NCBI GenBank assembly: GCA_003956705.1
Contig: QZCP01000113.1
Coordinates: forward strand, 119,453 to 183,452
Source of the DNA: Brevipalpus yothersi
Taxonomy: Eukaryota; Arthropoda; Arachnida; Trombidiformes; Tenuipalpidae
Reading direction: 5' to 3'
Length of the DNA: 64,000 nt
Every line of letters begins with the position of its first letter. Positions within the stretch are counted from its first letter, which is position 1. The notes under the pieces were generated by a model. The model did no database searches. It was not told the origin of the DNA and saw nothing but the letters and a program-made list of their open reading frames with translations. Both the position numbers and the translations under genes were made by a program. Below are positions 44,401-55,540 of the stretch, piece after piece.

Positions 44401-45082
44401 CATTTTGAAAGAGATGTCTCAACCTGAGTTACAATCATTCCTGAAAATTGCTAAATTCTATTTCGATCATATCATGAGTGCTTTGATAGATCAGAGACCA
44501 ACTTTGTTTGCCAAAATTTTTGGGGTTTACAAAATATCTTACAAAGATAGTGTATCAAATACTAGTTCAAAAATGTATCTCTTGGTGATGGAGAATCTTT
44601 TTTATGAGCGAAACATAACGCTTAAGTTTGATCTCAAAGGTTCAGATAGGAATCGTCTTGCAAGCAACAACAGTCAATCAGATGATGTTGTGCTGATGGA
44701 TGAAAATCTTACCGAATTAGTCCAAGAGTCACCTCTCTACATCAGACATCATTCGAAAGACATTCTCATAAATGTGATCAACCATGATTCTCTCTTCCTA
44801 GCATCCCATTCCGTTATGGATTATTCTCTGCTAGTTGGAATTGATGAAAGCAAAAAGCAGTTCGTACTTGGAATCATTGATTATATACGACCTTATACTT
44901 GGGACAAGAAAATTGAGAATGTAGTCAAATCTGTTGGTGGCAATAAGATGCCCACTGTTGTTTCCCCAAACCTTTATCGGGAACGTTTTTGTGACAAAAT
45001 GAGCCGATATTTTCTCTGTGTTCCTGATCGATGGTATGGATTCGAGTCACAAGAGAATAGCACCAAGTCTTTAGATAGCTGA
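41450..45082 (+). CDS. PIKfyve/Fab1-type phosphatidylinositol phosphate kinase, FYVE-less, intronless
   Basis: One exon from ATG 41450, 1210 aa. A TCP-1/GroEL-like domain spans about residues 100-380 (with VLRGSSSLKELEKIKD). A long Ser-rich spacer and the Cys/His-containing pre-kinase region follow. The C-terminal PIP kinase spans about 920-1195: glycine-rich GGKSGATFY (about 969), Lys in FILKEM (about 985), FDLKGSDRNR (about 1060), SVMDYSLLVG (about 1123) and GIIDYIRPYTWDKK (about 1142). This pattern is specific to PIKfyve/Fab1, which makes PI(3,5)P2 on endosomes. Animal PIKfyve is about 1800-2100 aa with N-terminal FYVE and DEP domains; neither is visible here. The kinase residues look intact, so it is probably active but recruited differently. 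A retroposed or N-terminally lost paralogue fits the lack of introns. Confidence 0.9.
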   Translation: MSFPPSLLPSSDQSIFRKNFNRQDTLSATSAFEIELDSANERVSAIKHKKENDENLGELNLSDLEIINSTYNCEEEQVLLNHLLNPEQNSVSDTIKQECEKDFDVPFEKLFRNLLAQMLKEDELSSSWITPLANLAKTIASSVKPNTAFGEKCNDIRNFVKVKRILAGNKNDYILVNGLVFTKDVVHRKMKRSIEYPKILLLACPIVYPGVEKEFTTIDCLTVNEQSYFRHFITKIIRYKPDIVVVDKMVCRTAQEMFLNYGITLVSNIKSKLLEKLSLFAAANVITSLETQIGSSDFGVCRKFYTQNFHGSKTLMFFESNHPSLGCTVVLRGSSSLKELEKIKDICLFAIFCQYNWNLERCLLSDMLAEVPNGTSTPILNESFSSCDEHFIEKSSSKYESSLSSSETKLELVTVADGSDPLRAMAISEEVPCDSNLSSPILEPNSQIRSSTADFSLKLSEYLDQAILSCSPFLSYEVPYFLSRDCEDCPLKNFVTFDSIHWTRRLEPLSERRKSRDDILQAKEIKGNKSDLHPFFTRDLRCELNSPKTLSLLADFRACGSQIPKKSSIRSTCLPDTLSLEGDIFIDALDPRFHQRLPVLYSSFAVASSSTFCDDPNIIMIEYYGDCDISLGAFLHHYCFSLTQSCPLPSCDRPAFDHVRKFVHEKGCLSVSLKQLQHPLVNHSKIVTFSRCQKCEISGPVSLLREKANLLSFGKYLELKFYGKKYGRRKFGHYQSCPHSLFCDHMQYFVHKNIMACFRFEPIDIHAVVLPPPRIRIISNEMKEKSVLESDGFKSYRERIENNLNKDDLGSIIAYAMLLPEYEKALGDTLRGASSPTTIKNKFLASLESSASSILSSTAPTLAENLLDGSASSVMSSNLKINNVPTTNSPIDLRFVKGNTKFNCSIYFPDLFLKIRSELIDLHADRSNAPNDFSSPVSSILSSNRLLHSSTEEMFVNSISSCVPWTATGGKSGATFYKTSDDRFILKEMSQPELQSFLKIAKFYFDHIMSALIDQRPTLFAKIFGVYKISYKDSVSNTSSKMYLLVMENLFYERNITLKFDLKGSDRNRLASNNSQSDDVVLMDENLTELVQESPLYIRHHSKDILINVINHDSLFLASHSVMDYSLLVGIDESKKQFVLGIIDYIRPYTWDKKIENVVKSVGGNKMPTVVSPNLYRERFCDKMSRYFLCVPDRWYGFESQENSTKSLDS

Positions 45083-46128
45083 TGAATAATCATTAGAATA
45101 GAAGTTAGAATACACTGTTTTTTTATTTTTCTTTTTTTTGCATCCACTCAGGTCTCTTTTTGAAGAAAGTTATATTTTGGATTTTGATTCCCTGGGAATT
45201 TTTGCATTAATAATTTCGTGCTTTTCCACATCAGCTTGTTTCATTATTCGGTCATAGGGATGTAACTTTTTCAAAAGTCATCCTCTTGATTAAGACACTT
45301 TGAAAAAATTCAAAATTCAGTTTCCAGTCCAATGTCTTGGTTTTCTTAGGGTTAACCTGTTTTTTGTAGAGAAATGTTCAACCATCATGAGCCCTAACGA
45401 AGGTAATTGCAAACGAAAAGCCTGGTACCGGTAACAAGCTTTCGTTTACCGGAAAAATTTTTAAATAATTGTAATCGCATTTATGTATTTGTTGCCTTAG
45501 AAATGTTGGGCTATGATTTCCTTCCATTTAATTCTAAATGAATTGATTGGTTATCGAAAAAAACGATTTGAATAGCAGTTATAGATGTAAGAGGCTCTCT
45601 CGATTTATGAGCTGCGATGATTATGATTTATACTTCTTCTCGCCTCAAATACTGCGAAGATATTGGATAAATAATTTTCACATGCGACATGCATCACGGT
45701 TAGACGAGTCTTCAAATTATTCCATATATCAGGAAGAATTGGAATTTTGATTGGAATCTCTCCCAAAAATTTTCACCATTCTACTGATAGTCTATACATT
45801 TCCAACTAATCCAAAAATCCAAGTTAATTCTATTACCTATTTCTTACTAGCACTTCAAAGCAGGTGAATGAAAAAAATCCTCCACCGATAATTGAATCAC
45901 ATGATGAATTAAATTATTTGAAAATAGTAACAAGATGCGAGAAAAATTTTCACAGAGACACAACGATGTGAACTACATTACTGTAAATTACTTCCTACTT
46001 TCTTACCACATCCATGAATACCAAATAAAAATCACTTCACGTTTGTTACGATACTTGCAAATTTCAGTCTTACATCACATATTTCATCATAATTTAAACA
46101 CTCAAAAATCTCGTTAGCGTAATCACCT

Positions 46129-46171
<43 letters not shown>

Positions 46172-46816
46172 ATCATTTCTCCCCCCTTAATACCGTGACA
46201 CACAGATACTTGCAAAGAATGATGATGTATTGATACAAACTTATCGGTAATCATTAATCTTCCAGATTGATGATGAAAATTGTCCATGTGCACACATAGT
46301 GTGTATATTTTTCATGGAATTCCTAGACGATAGAATTTCTTTTCCCATGGAATAGCGAAAAATCGGCACATTATACACACCCCACAGACTCACACACAGA
46401 CTCGTAAGCCGTTTTGCTCTCTTCTCTCTCATCGCGTGTAGTAACAGTAGGATGAGCAGTTGGCAATCAAGATAAAGATACATGTATTATTGACATCTTT
46501 TTCTCTCTCTGAGTGATGCTGGGGTTGTTGGTGAAGCTTAAATTGATTTAATTTGATACATTTTCACAATACTTACTAAGTTTTGACAATAGAAAATTGT
46601 AGATAAAGTGAGGGTAGACATCTTTTGAAGTGTTGATTATTGTTTTTTGGACAAGACAGACTGTGATCAAGTGTAATGCTTGATGTTTAAGGTGATCAAC
46701 AACATCATCTTTCTCTCTGAATCCATCTTAAATTGTTTGTGTATGTCTGTGTATAAGTGATCTGGATGATTTCACCTTTCTGATAGATCATCGAATAAGG
46801 TGATTGATAAGTCATA
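45083..46816. other. intergenic, no gene seen
   Basis: AT-rich, with a GA array at 46130-46166 and a small CCGGTAA/TTACCGG inverted repeat near 45430-45453. No gene supported. Confidence 0.5.
46130..46166. repeat. (GA)n microsatellite
   Basis: GA array of 37 bp. Confidence 0.97.
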
Positions 46817-48836
46817 ATGTTCAAGATATTATCTGACAAATTGTCAGTACCAGAAGCTGCTCTTAAAATATTAGTATCAATACTTGGAAGTAAGTTTTTA
46901 TTAGAACTATTTTAAGTTTTTATTACTCTTTCTTTTGGCTCTTTTTGATTAATATTTTTATGTTTGTCACTATTCTTTAGGCTATGTGATCGCAATTATA
47001 TATAATATATTTTTGGTCAAACAAAAGGTGATATTCAAGCAACTCTTCTTCATCATAAGTGGAATCGGTCTGGGTTATCTTAACCATGGTATGAATTGTG
47101 CACTCCGATATTCGCATCTTTTTCTACACCATTAATCGAAGTGGATTCCGAATGCGTTTTGTAATTAATCATATTGTCTCATTATAATCAGGATCTGATG
47201 TACTTCATACAACTGCTACCATTCTTGGAACATATGTAATATTAATCATTCTCAAAGGCTCGAAAGAAGCGGTAGGAGCTGTTTTTGTCTTTAATTTGGT
47301 GAGTATTATTTTGACTGAAACATTTGTTTCTCATCAGTCACTGTCACGGTGAGATAGATTTTAGTTTTTCTTGGGCCTTAAAAATATCTTAGCAGTGTGA
47401 ATAAGGTTTTCAACACTGAGTTAGACAGTTGGTTCATTATTTTAGACAATAAGAACTGCTTGAATCACTGTCTAAGCCCCTTTGTCATAGCAATTCTTGA
47501 TCTCTAAGAAGTAACTTTCTCAATCACATTATCTTTTTTCAGGGCTATCTCTTTTATGGATACATTCAAACTCAAGGAAGCGATTATAATTTTGAATGGA
47601 CAATACCAGAGTGTATTTTGACCCTAAGATTGACAGCAATTGCATTCGATGTTTACGATGGACACAGAATTAAGGCTGGACAAAAAATTGCACCGAATGA
47701 GTGTGCATTGGAAGAGGTTCCTGGAGTTCTGGATTTATTATCGGCATGTTATTTGCCCTTCACCTTTCTGGTTGGTCCACAATTTGAACTGAAAAGATTC
47801 CAAGCATTTCTGAAACAAAAAGATAATCTTCTTCATATAAGGTAAAGTTTGAAGCTTGTTCGATTCTCTATTTGATCATGAACTGATTAAAATTTTCAAC
47901 TTTCAGTTTCGAGCCTGGTATTCGCAGGTTGTTGTTGGCTCTATGCTACTTAATCGTTTATGCAATCGGAAATGCCTATGCTCCTATAACTGCGATGGAA
48001 ACTGAGGAGTTCATGGTCAGTATTGAACATTGTCAGCTAAGCTGTTTCTTCTCTCTATCCTCCGTCCCTAATTACTCCTCTTTTTTTTAGACATCGAGTT
48101 TTTTTTGGAAGTTCACTGTAATTGCTATTTGTACAAAGGTCCAGTGCTGTAAATACATTGGCGTATGGCTTCTCTCGGCAAGTTATTGACCTCTCTCTCT
48201 CTCTTACGAACTTTTCTGAGTCTATCTATTTTCTCACTCCAGGAAGGAAGTCTGATTCTCTCAGGATTCACTTACAACAAAAAAGAAAAGAAATTGGACA
48301 ACTATTCCAATGTCGATGTACGATTATTCGAATTAGCGACAACTTTCGGCGATATCATCCGTTCCTTCAACTTAACCACCAACAATTGGGCTGCTAAATA
48401 CTTATTCAAACGACTCAAGTTCTTAGGCAACCGAGTAGCTAGTCATGCTATAACACTAGCTTTCCTAGCTGTCTGGCACGGTTGGATGTCCGGATATTAC
48501 ATAACTTTCATGATGGAATTCTTAATTATGAAAGCTGAGTGGGAAATTTTGGAGATTATGAAAAGAATTCGCGCTAATAAGCCTATTTTCGACCATTTCA
48601 TGAGCCTGCCAATAGTTCGTTGGCCTCTACTGATATTTTTCAGGTTTTACACTATCTACATGTTCGGCTACTGCTTAGTCTCTTTCAATTTACTCTCATT
48701 CGAAAGATGGTATCCTACTCTGAAATCAGTTTATTTCGCAGGACATGTAATATACCTCTCATGGATCCCATTATCACCTATCGTCCACAATCTCGTCACC
48801 CCTCTCACTGGTGAGAGGCAGAAGAAAACAACTTAG
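46817..48836 (+). CDS. lysophospholipid acyltransferase, MBOAT family (LPCAT3/nessy-like)
   Basis: Seven exons (46817-46889, 46981-47088, 47192-47298, 47543-47841, 47907-48015, 48091-48177, 48243-48836) give 458 aa with many hydrophobic membrane segments. The MBOAT catalytic His is His340 in AVWHGWMSGYY; the paired Asn lies in NLTTNNWAAKYLFKRLKFLG (308/309), wording typical of the LPCAT3/MBOAT5 group. These ER enzymes re-acylate lysophospholipids, usually with polyunsaturated chains. The last intron (48178-48242) uses a GC donor (GCAAGT): reading on hits a stop, while splicing joins GVWLLS to EGSLILSGF as in homologues. The N-terminus is short before the first membrane segment. Confidence 0.92.
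48178..48242 (+). other. non-canonical GC-AG intron in the MBOAT gene
   Basis: Donor TCG|GCAAGT, acceptor CCAG, 65 bp. No GT donor nearby keeps the frame and family sequence. Confidence 0.8.
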
Positions 48837-49832
48837 AAATATATATTTGGAATCTCCTTTTGATACACCACCGATAGCAACTAGTTCGCATCCATGAAAG
48901 TGATAACTCCAGATTCCAGATTGATAAATTCTTATTTAATTACGACTACGTATTTTTGTTTCAAGATTACTCAGAATTCAAGCCGATAATTATTCTTTGT
49001 TAGAGACACCTAAGTGATTAAAACTCTTTCTTTAGACTTTTCCCACCTAATGATCTCTATATTCATGTATCGATCACTCTAATTTCCAAATCAGCTGAGT
49101 ATCATCTAGTGATATTTTGAATCAAAATTTTTGATAAAACGATTGGTTCAATTTATCTACACTAGTCTCACTTTATTTCGAATCTTGAAAATCGGAGCTT
49201 CCTTACTTCATCTTTCCACTTGATAACAAAAAATGTCATGATTGTCCAGTTGGATTGTTCTCCTCTAACATACAATTAAGCGATTTCAATAAGAATAGAA
49301 CTGTTGTTTAGAACTTTGGAGAGATTTTGCATGCACAGATGGTTCTTTATTCTATGTTTTACATCCGAATATAGAACGTAGCAATTCTTAGAACTGAACC
49401 CACCCTAATAGAGACTGTTCCTTTCACTTCGAGAGAAAATTCCTTTAAAAACCATAGCCAGATTATGTAAGTATAACTTCCGTGAGGAAAAAGAAATATT
49501 CAGAATAAAGTTTCACCATAGAGATAAAATCGATGCCCATGTTTTCCAAAATAAACGAAATAAAATCCGCAAACTTTCCAGACATTGAACTATCAGCCCC
49601 TCATCCTTTTGGGGCGGAAATAATCGTTGGAATCGATTTTCTCTCTCTCTCTCTTTCTCTCTTTGATGAGCTCTTATCATTATCCACATGATTATCACTC
49701 GATAAACACACACACAACTCATATTTCACGATTCAAATAACCGATTAATTTTAATCTTGACTCCTCAAGGTAAAAGGTGAAAGGTATACTACCACCCACC
49801 CACATATTCACGATTCTTTCCGCCCATCCAGT

Positions 49833-49932
49833 GATCCGTTTCACCCTATCCAAATTTTGTCCCTGGCCCAGTCGATTTCACCGATCCGTCTCACTATATC
49901 CAAATTTTGTTCCAGGCCCAGTCGATTTTAAG
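49833..49932. repeat. tandem duplication, two 50-bp units
   Basis: Units 49833-49882 and 49883-49932 share GATCCGT-TCAC, ATCCAAATTTTGT and GCCCAGTCGATTT, with a few substitutions and no length change. Confidence 0.92.
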
Positions 49933-50067
49933 CAGGCCGCTTTTTTAAAGGTACGCTCCACCTTCTCACTACAACGCTGTAGCAAACGTCGTACTGAGCA
50001 TCACAAGGATCAAGTTTTTATCAAACTTTGCTGTTTATTATTGCTTTCCGAGGCTGACATCAACGAA

Positions 50068-50122
50068 AGCAGAAGAGAGAGAAGAGAGAGAGAAGAGAGA
50101 GAGAGAAGAGAGAGAGAAGAGA
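50068..50122. repeat. imperfect purine repeat (AGAGAGAA type)
   Basis: Reiterated GAGAGAGAA-like units, about 55 bp. Confidence 0.85.
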
Positions 50123-50646
50123 TGGGCTGTGGACTTACTCTCTCTCTCTCTTTCTCCACATTCTCATATGCATTTTTTTTGTGTGCCTTTTAATGTATAG
50201 TAGTGTATTAACCAAAGAGAAGTACTATTTGGTAATACAAGTAACTGTGTCCTTCGACCTATCCTAATAATTTGAAGAGTTTGCTTCTGTATTTTGTGAT
50301 AAATATTGATGTGTTAGAGAGAGAGTGAAAGTATTTTGGATTAATAAGCCATCTGTGTGTTGTGATATGCATAAACGTCGTTTCAAGTGTTTTCTTTTGC
50401 TACTGTTTGAATTTTGAATCCGATAATTTATCATCAAACAATAAGACTAATTGGCAGCAATGTGAGTGTCCATCTATTTTAATGATCACAAGTGACAGTG
50501 ATGTGTACTGGTAATTTTTTTCCATCACACTTAGTATTGCTGTTATTGTGTGTATGTATGTTGATGCACTGTGCAGCCGAATAATTGTTAAATGATATCA
50601 ACTTGTAGTTATTATCATAAATTTATCCACTTTTTTCTCCATCATC

Positions 50647-53600
50647 ATGCTCTCGTTTCCTTTTAATTATCAATTGTTCCACATCCCTTCCATCATCCTT
50701 ATAGTCTTGACATCAAATGCAATACTCATACCTCCACTCGAAGCAGCATCCGATGTTTCGAGTAAAACAAATTCCAATGAAATCGAAGTTTCATTTCAAA
50801 GCAACTCCCCATTTGTAATTTATGATATTGGAGCTCGAATAAATCAGCTTCTAGTGTGGGGAGATCATCTTTTAATCGGTGCCAGAAACCATATCATTCG
50901 AACATCATTCAATTTCACTCACGAAGATGGTGTCGAAAAGTTTACCAACTTTTCAATTGGACCCATTCAAGACCATGAAAAATGTCTTCCATTCCCGGAA
51001 AACTGTGAATTTGTTCGCAAAACAAGTGACATTGATGTGGTTAATTTTTTCATCCTCATTAAGGGAACAAAACCATTTCTGATTGCATGCACAAACACTC
51101 AACAAGGTATGTGCTATGTATTTGATCCCATTAATTTTGGCAAATACAAGATCCTTGGTTCACCCAATAAGACACAAAATTTTTTGGCCAGTCGAACTAG
51201 TAGTTACACAGTTCCCTATTATTTTACACCATCTTCGGATTCCAAAATGACCACCAATGTACTAGTGGTCAATTCATACGACAAGAGACCGGTGAAAATG
51301 AGTCCTCCGGAAGTATCAATTCGTGAAATGGCCCGAGATGGCTGGACATACATTACTGATCGTAAAGATGAGGCGAAAATTTATCTACTCGATAAGTACA
51401 AGACCAATTTTCCTATCAATTATTTGTATGGTTTTAATGACTCATCATTTGTTTATGTTCTCAAAGTAGAGCCTAAACACGCTTCAGGCACTGAGAAAGT
51501 GACAAAACTTATTCGCGTATGTCCACTTGATGTAACACTTACATCTTATTCGGAAATATCTCTCGAATGTAGTGGACACACCGAGGCCACCACGGCATAC
51601 TTGGGTGAAGAGGAAAGTAGTCCGTCCAAATCATTCACTAATGATGAACAGATCAGCCATAAATCACTTTTCATCTCATACCGTTATGATCGAGATGATA
51701 TGAAATCTATTATCTGCTCTTTTCCATTAACTGCTTTGAACAAACATTTTGGCGATGCTGTTCGTGCCTGCAATTATCGATCCAATACTGCTACCAATTA
51801 TAAAGTGAACATTTTCACTGAAAAACCGTGTGAACAAGCCAACACTGACAATCCATGTCTATCTACTTTGAATCCTTATATTCAGCATCCAACTCCCTTT
51901 TCCGGAAGTTCTGTTTTACAAAGCCCAGAATTGATTACATCTCTGCGAACGTTGCATATCGATTATGATAAGAGTGCTCAGTCAACAAAGAAAGGATTTC
52001 TGATTATTTTCGGTACAGAGAATGGCTATATTCAAAGAGCAACTAGAGGAGAAATTGTTTTCTCAAAGAAATTTTCTTCCTCATCAATTTTGCCATCTCC
52101 AGTCATTTCACCTGATGGTAGCAACTTAATATTTGCATCTTCCTCCAAATTAATCAATGTACCACTCAAATCTTGCTTAATTCATTCCGACTGTGGGTCA
52201 TGTCTACTTTCATCCAAAAATCATGATCCACTGTATTGTTATTGGGATGGAACATCTTGTAATACTTCATTCGACTCTTCATCCCGTAAAGGTTCCAGAT
52301 CTTGTCCGCCGAAAATCTATGATTTCGAACCCAAATCAGGACCTCTTGCTGGTGGAACGACTATCACGCTGAAAGGCAAAGATCTTGGTGTTTTCGAAGA
52401 ATCACTCAATTTCAGTTACAACTTAACAGTTGCTGGCATCATATGTGATCCTTTGAAATGGAAAAAAGATGAAATAATCTGTAAAACTGAGAACGTTTCG
52501 ACACCCCTCTCAGGACCAATTAGATTGAAAGTGTTGGACGTATCTGTTAACCATCCCTATGAAATTGATGGAAGTACTGAGAGTAGTGCTGTCTTTTCAT
52601 ATAAAAAACCTGTGATTAATGATGTTAAGCCCAAATTTTCACCACTATCTGGTAATTCAAAAATATCAATCACTGGACTTAATTTGGACATCGGTTCAGA
52701 TTTCAGAATTTACCTTGATGATGTGAAATGTAATAATGTAAGTGTCCATGAAGGAGGAGAAGTCGTTACCTGTTTTGCGGGGGCTAAGCCGTTGGCTGAC
52801 TCATCAAATATAAAGCCAGGCCAAATTTTGGTTCAAATTGATGACGAAAAGCTTACATTGGATTCCAAATTCGAATATAGGCCAGATCCAAAGCCGATCA
52901 GCGTTTCACCCGAGACCGTTACTGCATCTGTTTCAATAACACAAGCTGTGACAGGTGAACATTTTGATAGTTTTCATGACCCTCGGGTGAAGGTTTCTTT
53001 TCCATTGCATCCACATCTCCCTCCATTAACCGGAAATTGTAAAGTTCTCAATTCTACTATTATGCATTGTTCAAGTCCAATTTTGGAACCCCCTTATCGT
53101 TCAACTAAAACTCATTTTGAAGCTAGATATGTTTTTATTAGTGCCGGTGGTGAACAGAATCCTATGGATCCATTGACTGTAACATACTTACCAGATCCAA
53201 AGTTTTCTCAAAAAATTGAGGTCAACGGTCTAACTGAAGGCTCTCCTACGTTAACGATTTATGGTGAAAATTTAAGTTCCAAGTATATTTCCAGAGTATT
53301 TTTGATCAAAGCCAAAGAAAATCAAACTCTTTCGTGCCATAATCTTCGTTCAATCGGTGATACCACAATGATTTGTGATCTGCTTTTGGACAGTTCTGCC
53401 GGTGATCCTCGTGGTAGTGAGTGGCAAGTCGAAATGCGATATGGTGGTAAAAAATTTACAGTTGGTAAGGTTTCTCTGGCCAAAAAATCAAGTCGAGGAC
53501 CCCTCATTGCCACGCTAATTTTTGTAAGTGCCGCAGTGATTGCGATTATATCACTTGTGTTCATCATAAGAAAGCGAAGATATTCTCATAAAAAGAAAGG

Positions 53601-55540
53601 TGCAACTCCTGCTGTTTCCTTTAATCACAATGGCTACACTAACGATGCAAATGGTAAGTCTCGAAAGCTAATCTGTAGCTTTTAATCTTATTCCAAACTT
53701 GACCTTCCCTCACTTTCTGCATATATTTTGAGGAATTCAATTACCTTTGAAAGCTTTCAACTCATTCGTGAAATTCAACTCCCTTTTTCCGTGAGTGGAG
53801 GTCACTATCCTCGGTGGATTTGATGGAGATGATCTGGCTCAATGTGAATTATGGAGGAGTCCATTTTCTTGATGAACCAGTCGTCTCTGGGAGGCTAGTT
53901 ATGAGCAGCAATTTGAGCATTCCATGATGGAATGCTCATGTTATCATGAGCTCATATTATACTCTGTGGAGCTCACTCCCATTTCTTTGAGTTGATCAGC
54001 CCTAATCAATCGATAATATCGTTTCCTTAATTTGTTAGACTTGGTATGTTCATCAGCTAATGAACATACCCTTGTTCCTTCCTTTAGACACAAGCACTTC
54101 CTTTCCATTCGATAAGGGAATTCGAAAGGATGTGATCCAATTTTTTCCATAATCTGGGAGGGCGTCCTCTCACAATTTCCCATGATGGATAAAAATCGCT
54201 CTCATTAAGTTTAATTTGACAGTATTTAGGCGTTCAAATGACATATTCTTCTATTTTGATTTCTCTTGCTGTCTATACATTGACTCATTTTCCTTTTTTT
54301 GATCACCAGATTACATCAGAAATGACCAAAGATTCTCAAATCAGCCATTAATTCAACACAGTGACTTCGTTCTTACGGAAGAAAAGCGTGATGATCTCAT
54401 CACTGATGAACTATTGTTTAATCGAGATGATCTTGAGCTGGTTAAAGAGATTGGAGAAGGCAATTTTGGTATTGTTTTTGAAGGTCGACTGACGACACAC
54501 ATGATGAACAGCCCAGTGAAAGTTGCAGTGAAAAGACTCAAGCCGCCCCGAGGTTTGTTGAAACATTATGGCGCAGCATCTTTTTCTCCGGAAACCACTA
54601 GATTAATTCTTCTTTTCTCTCCTCTTCAATTTAGTCGGATATCTCACTCAAGAGATTGGAGACCAGTTTCTGGAAGAAGGTCTACTTATGAAAGATTTTG
54701 ATCATAAGAATGTCATTTCTCTTATTGGAATTGTTTTCGATCACGATGGCTGGCCTTTGATAGTTACACCTTATATGTCCAACGGGAATTTATGGTCCTA
54801 CATTGTTGACGAAGAAAAACAGCTGACTCTCTATAACTTGATTAAGTTCGGAATAGACATTTGCGAAGGAATGTGTTATCTTGCTAAATTAAAATTCGTC
54901 CATCGAGATTTAGCGGCGAGAAATTGTCTTCTGGATGAAAATCTTTGTGTTAAAGTTAGTGATTTTGGACTAGCTCGAGATGTTTACACGAGAGCATACT
55001 ATAGCCAAGATATGAAGGTTGGCAAGTCTCTACCTCGAAAATGGATGGCTCCTGAAAGCTTAGAGCATGGAATATTCAGGTAAAACACCCTATTAATCAT
55101 TTCCATCACCCATGATTTTATTTCTGCTGATTTTTTTCAGTCATAAAACTGATGTCTGGTCTTTTGGAGTCACACTCTGGGAGCTTGTCACTAGAGGAGA
55201 CCCTCCCTACGCTGATCTTAATGAATGGGATTTAAGAATGTATTTAAAATCTGGACGCCGATTGCAAAAGCCAGAAGTTTGTCCAGAGGAAATTTATACC
55301 ACCATGGAACGATGCTGGATCGAAAATCCAGAGTTTAGACCAACGTTTGATCAAATTTTGACAGACTTACGAGATTCAATTGCAAAAAGTGAAGAACTTT
55401 ACGCGGAACGAAAAATGACCCGCTTTGTCGAATATGTCAATTGCCCTCCAGAGTTTGCAAACCCATCATATGATCTTCCGAAGGGCGTTTCAGCAGCACC
55501 ATCAAATGGTGATACCACCATTAGGGTTAACGAAAGCTGA
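50647..55540 (+). CDS. MET/RON-like semaphorin-domain receptor tyrosine kinase
   Basis: Exons 50647-53653, 54310-54552, 54635-55079 and 55141-55540 give 1364 aa. Order: signal peptide (about 1-34), Sema domain (about 45-505), PSI Cys knot (about 509-550, CLIHSDCGSC), three clear and one degenerate IPT/TIG domains (about 554-950), one transmembrane helix (about 953-975) with a basic stop, and a cytoplasmic kinase (about 1043-1310). Kinase motifs are complete: GEGNFG, VAVKRL, HRDLAARN (about 1173), DFGLARD (about 1193), AYYS activation tyrosines (about 1205-1206) and WMAPES. YLKSGRRLQKPEVCP is MET-family wording. The short tail has EYVN (Tyr1330, a pYxN Grb2-type site) and YDLP (Tyr1342). I saw no clear furin site in the Sema domain. 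The family drives invasive growth and migration; the ligand is unknown. Confidence 0.93.
53914..53938. repeat. perfect inverted repeat, 11-bp arms, 3-nt loop
   Basis: TGAGCATTCCA, loop TGA, TGGAATGCTCA. Confidence 0.92.
54043..54070. repeat. perfect inverted repeat, 11-bp arms, 6-nt loop
   Basis: GGTATGTTCAT, loop CAGCTA, ATGAACATACC. Confidence 0.92.

Larger units (their letters stand above)
48837..50646. other. intergenic, likely holding 5' flank of MET-like receptor
   Basis: Contains two 50-bp tandem repeats (49833-49932), a CT tract near 49641, and an AGAGAGAA-type imperfect array (about 50068-50122). An open frame of 138 codons through these repeats looks compositional. Confidence 0.5.
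53654..54309. other. large intron of MET-like gene with two perfect hairpins
   Basis: 656 bp, much longer than its other introns (82 and 61 bp). It carries inverted repeats at 53914-53938 and 54043-54070, and a 79-codon antisense frame (54183-53944) without recognisable features. Confidence 0.7.

Noticed and set aside
49777..50193. 138-codon frame upstream of the MET-like gene
   Set aside because: Spans a 50-bp tandem repeat and a purine array; the openness is explained by repeats.
53944..54183. 79-codon antisense frame (MGNC start) within the MET-like intron
   Set aside because: Possible nested gene, but it overlaps one of the hairpins and shows no family signal, splice or promoter support.
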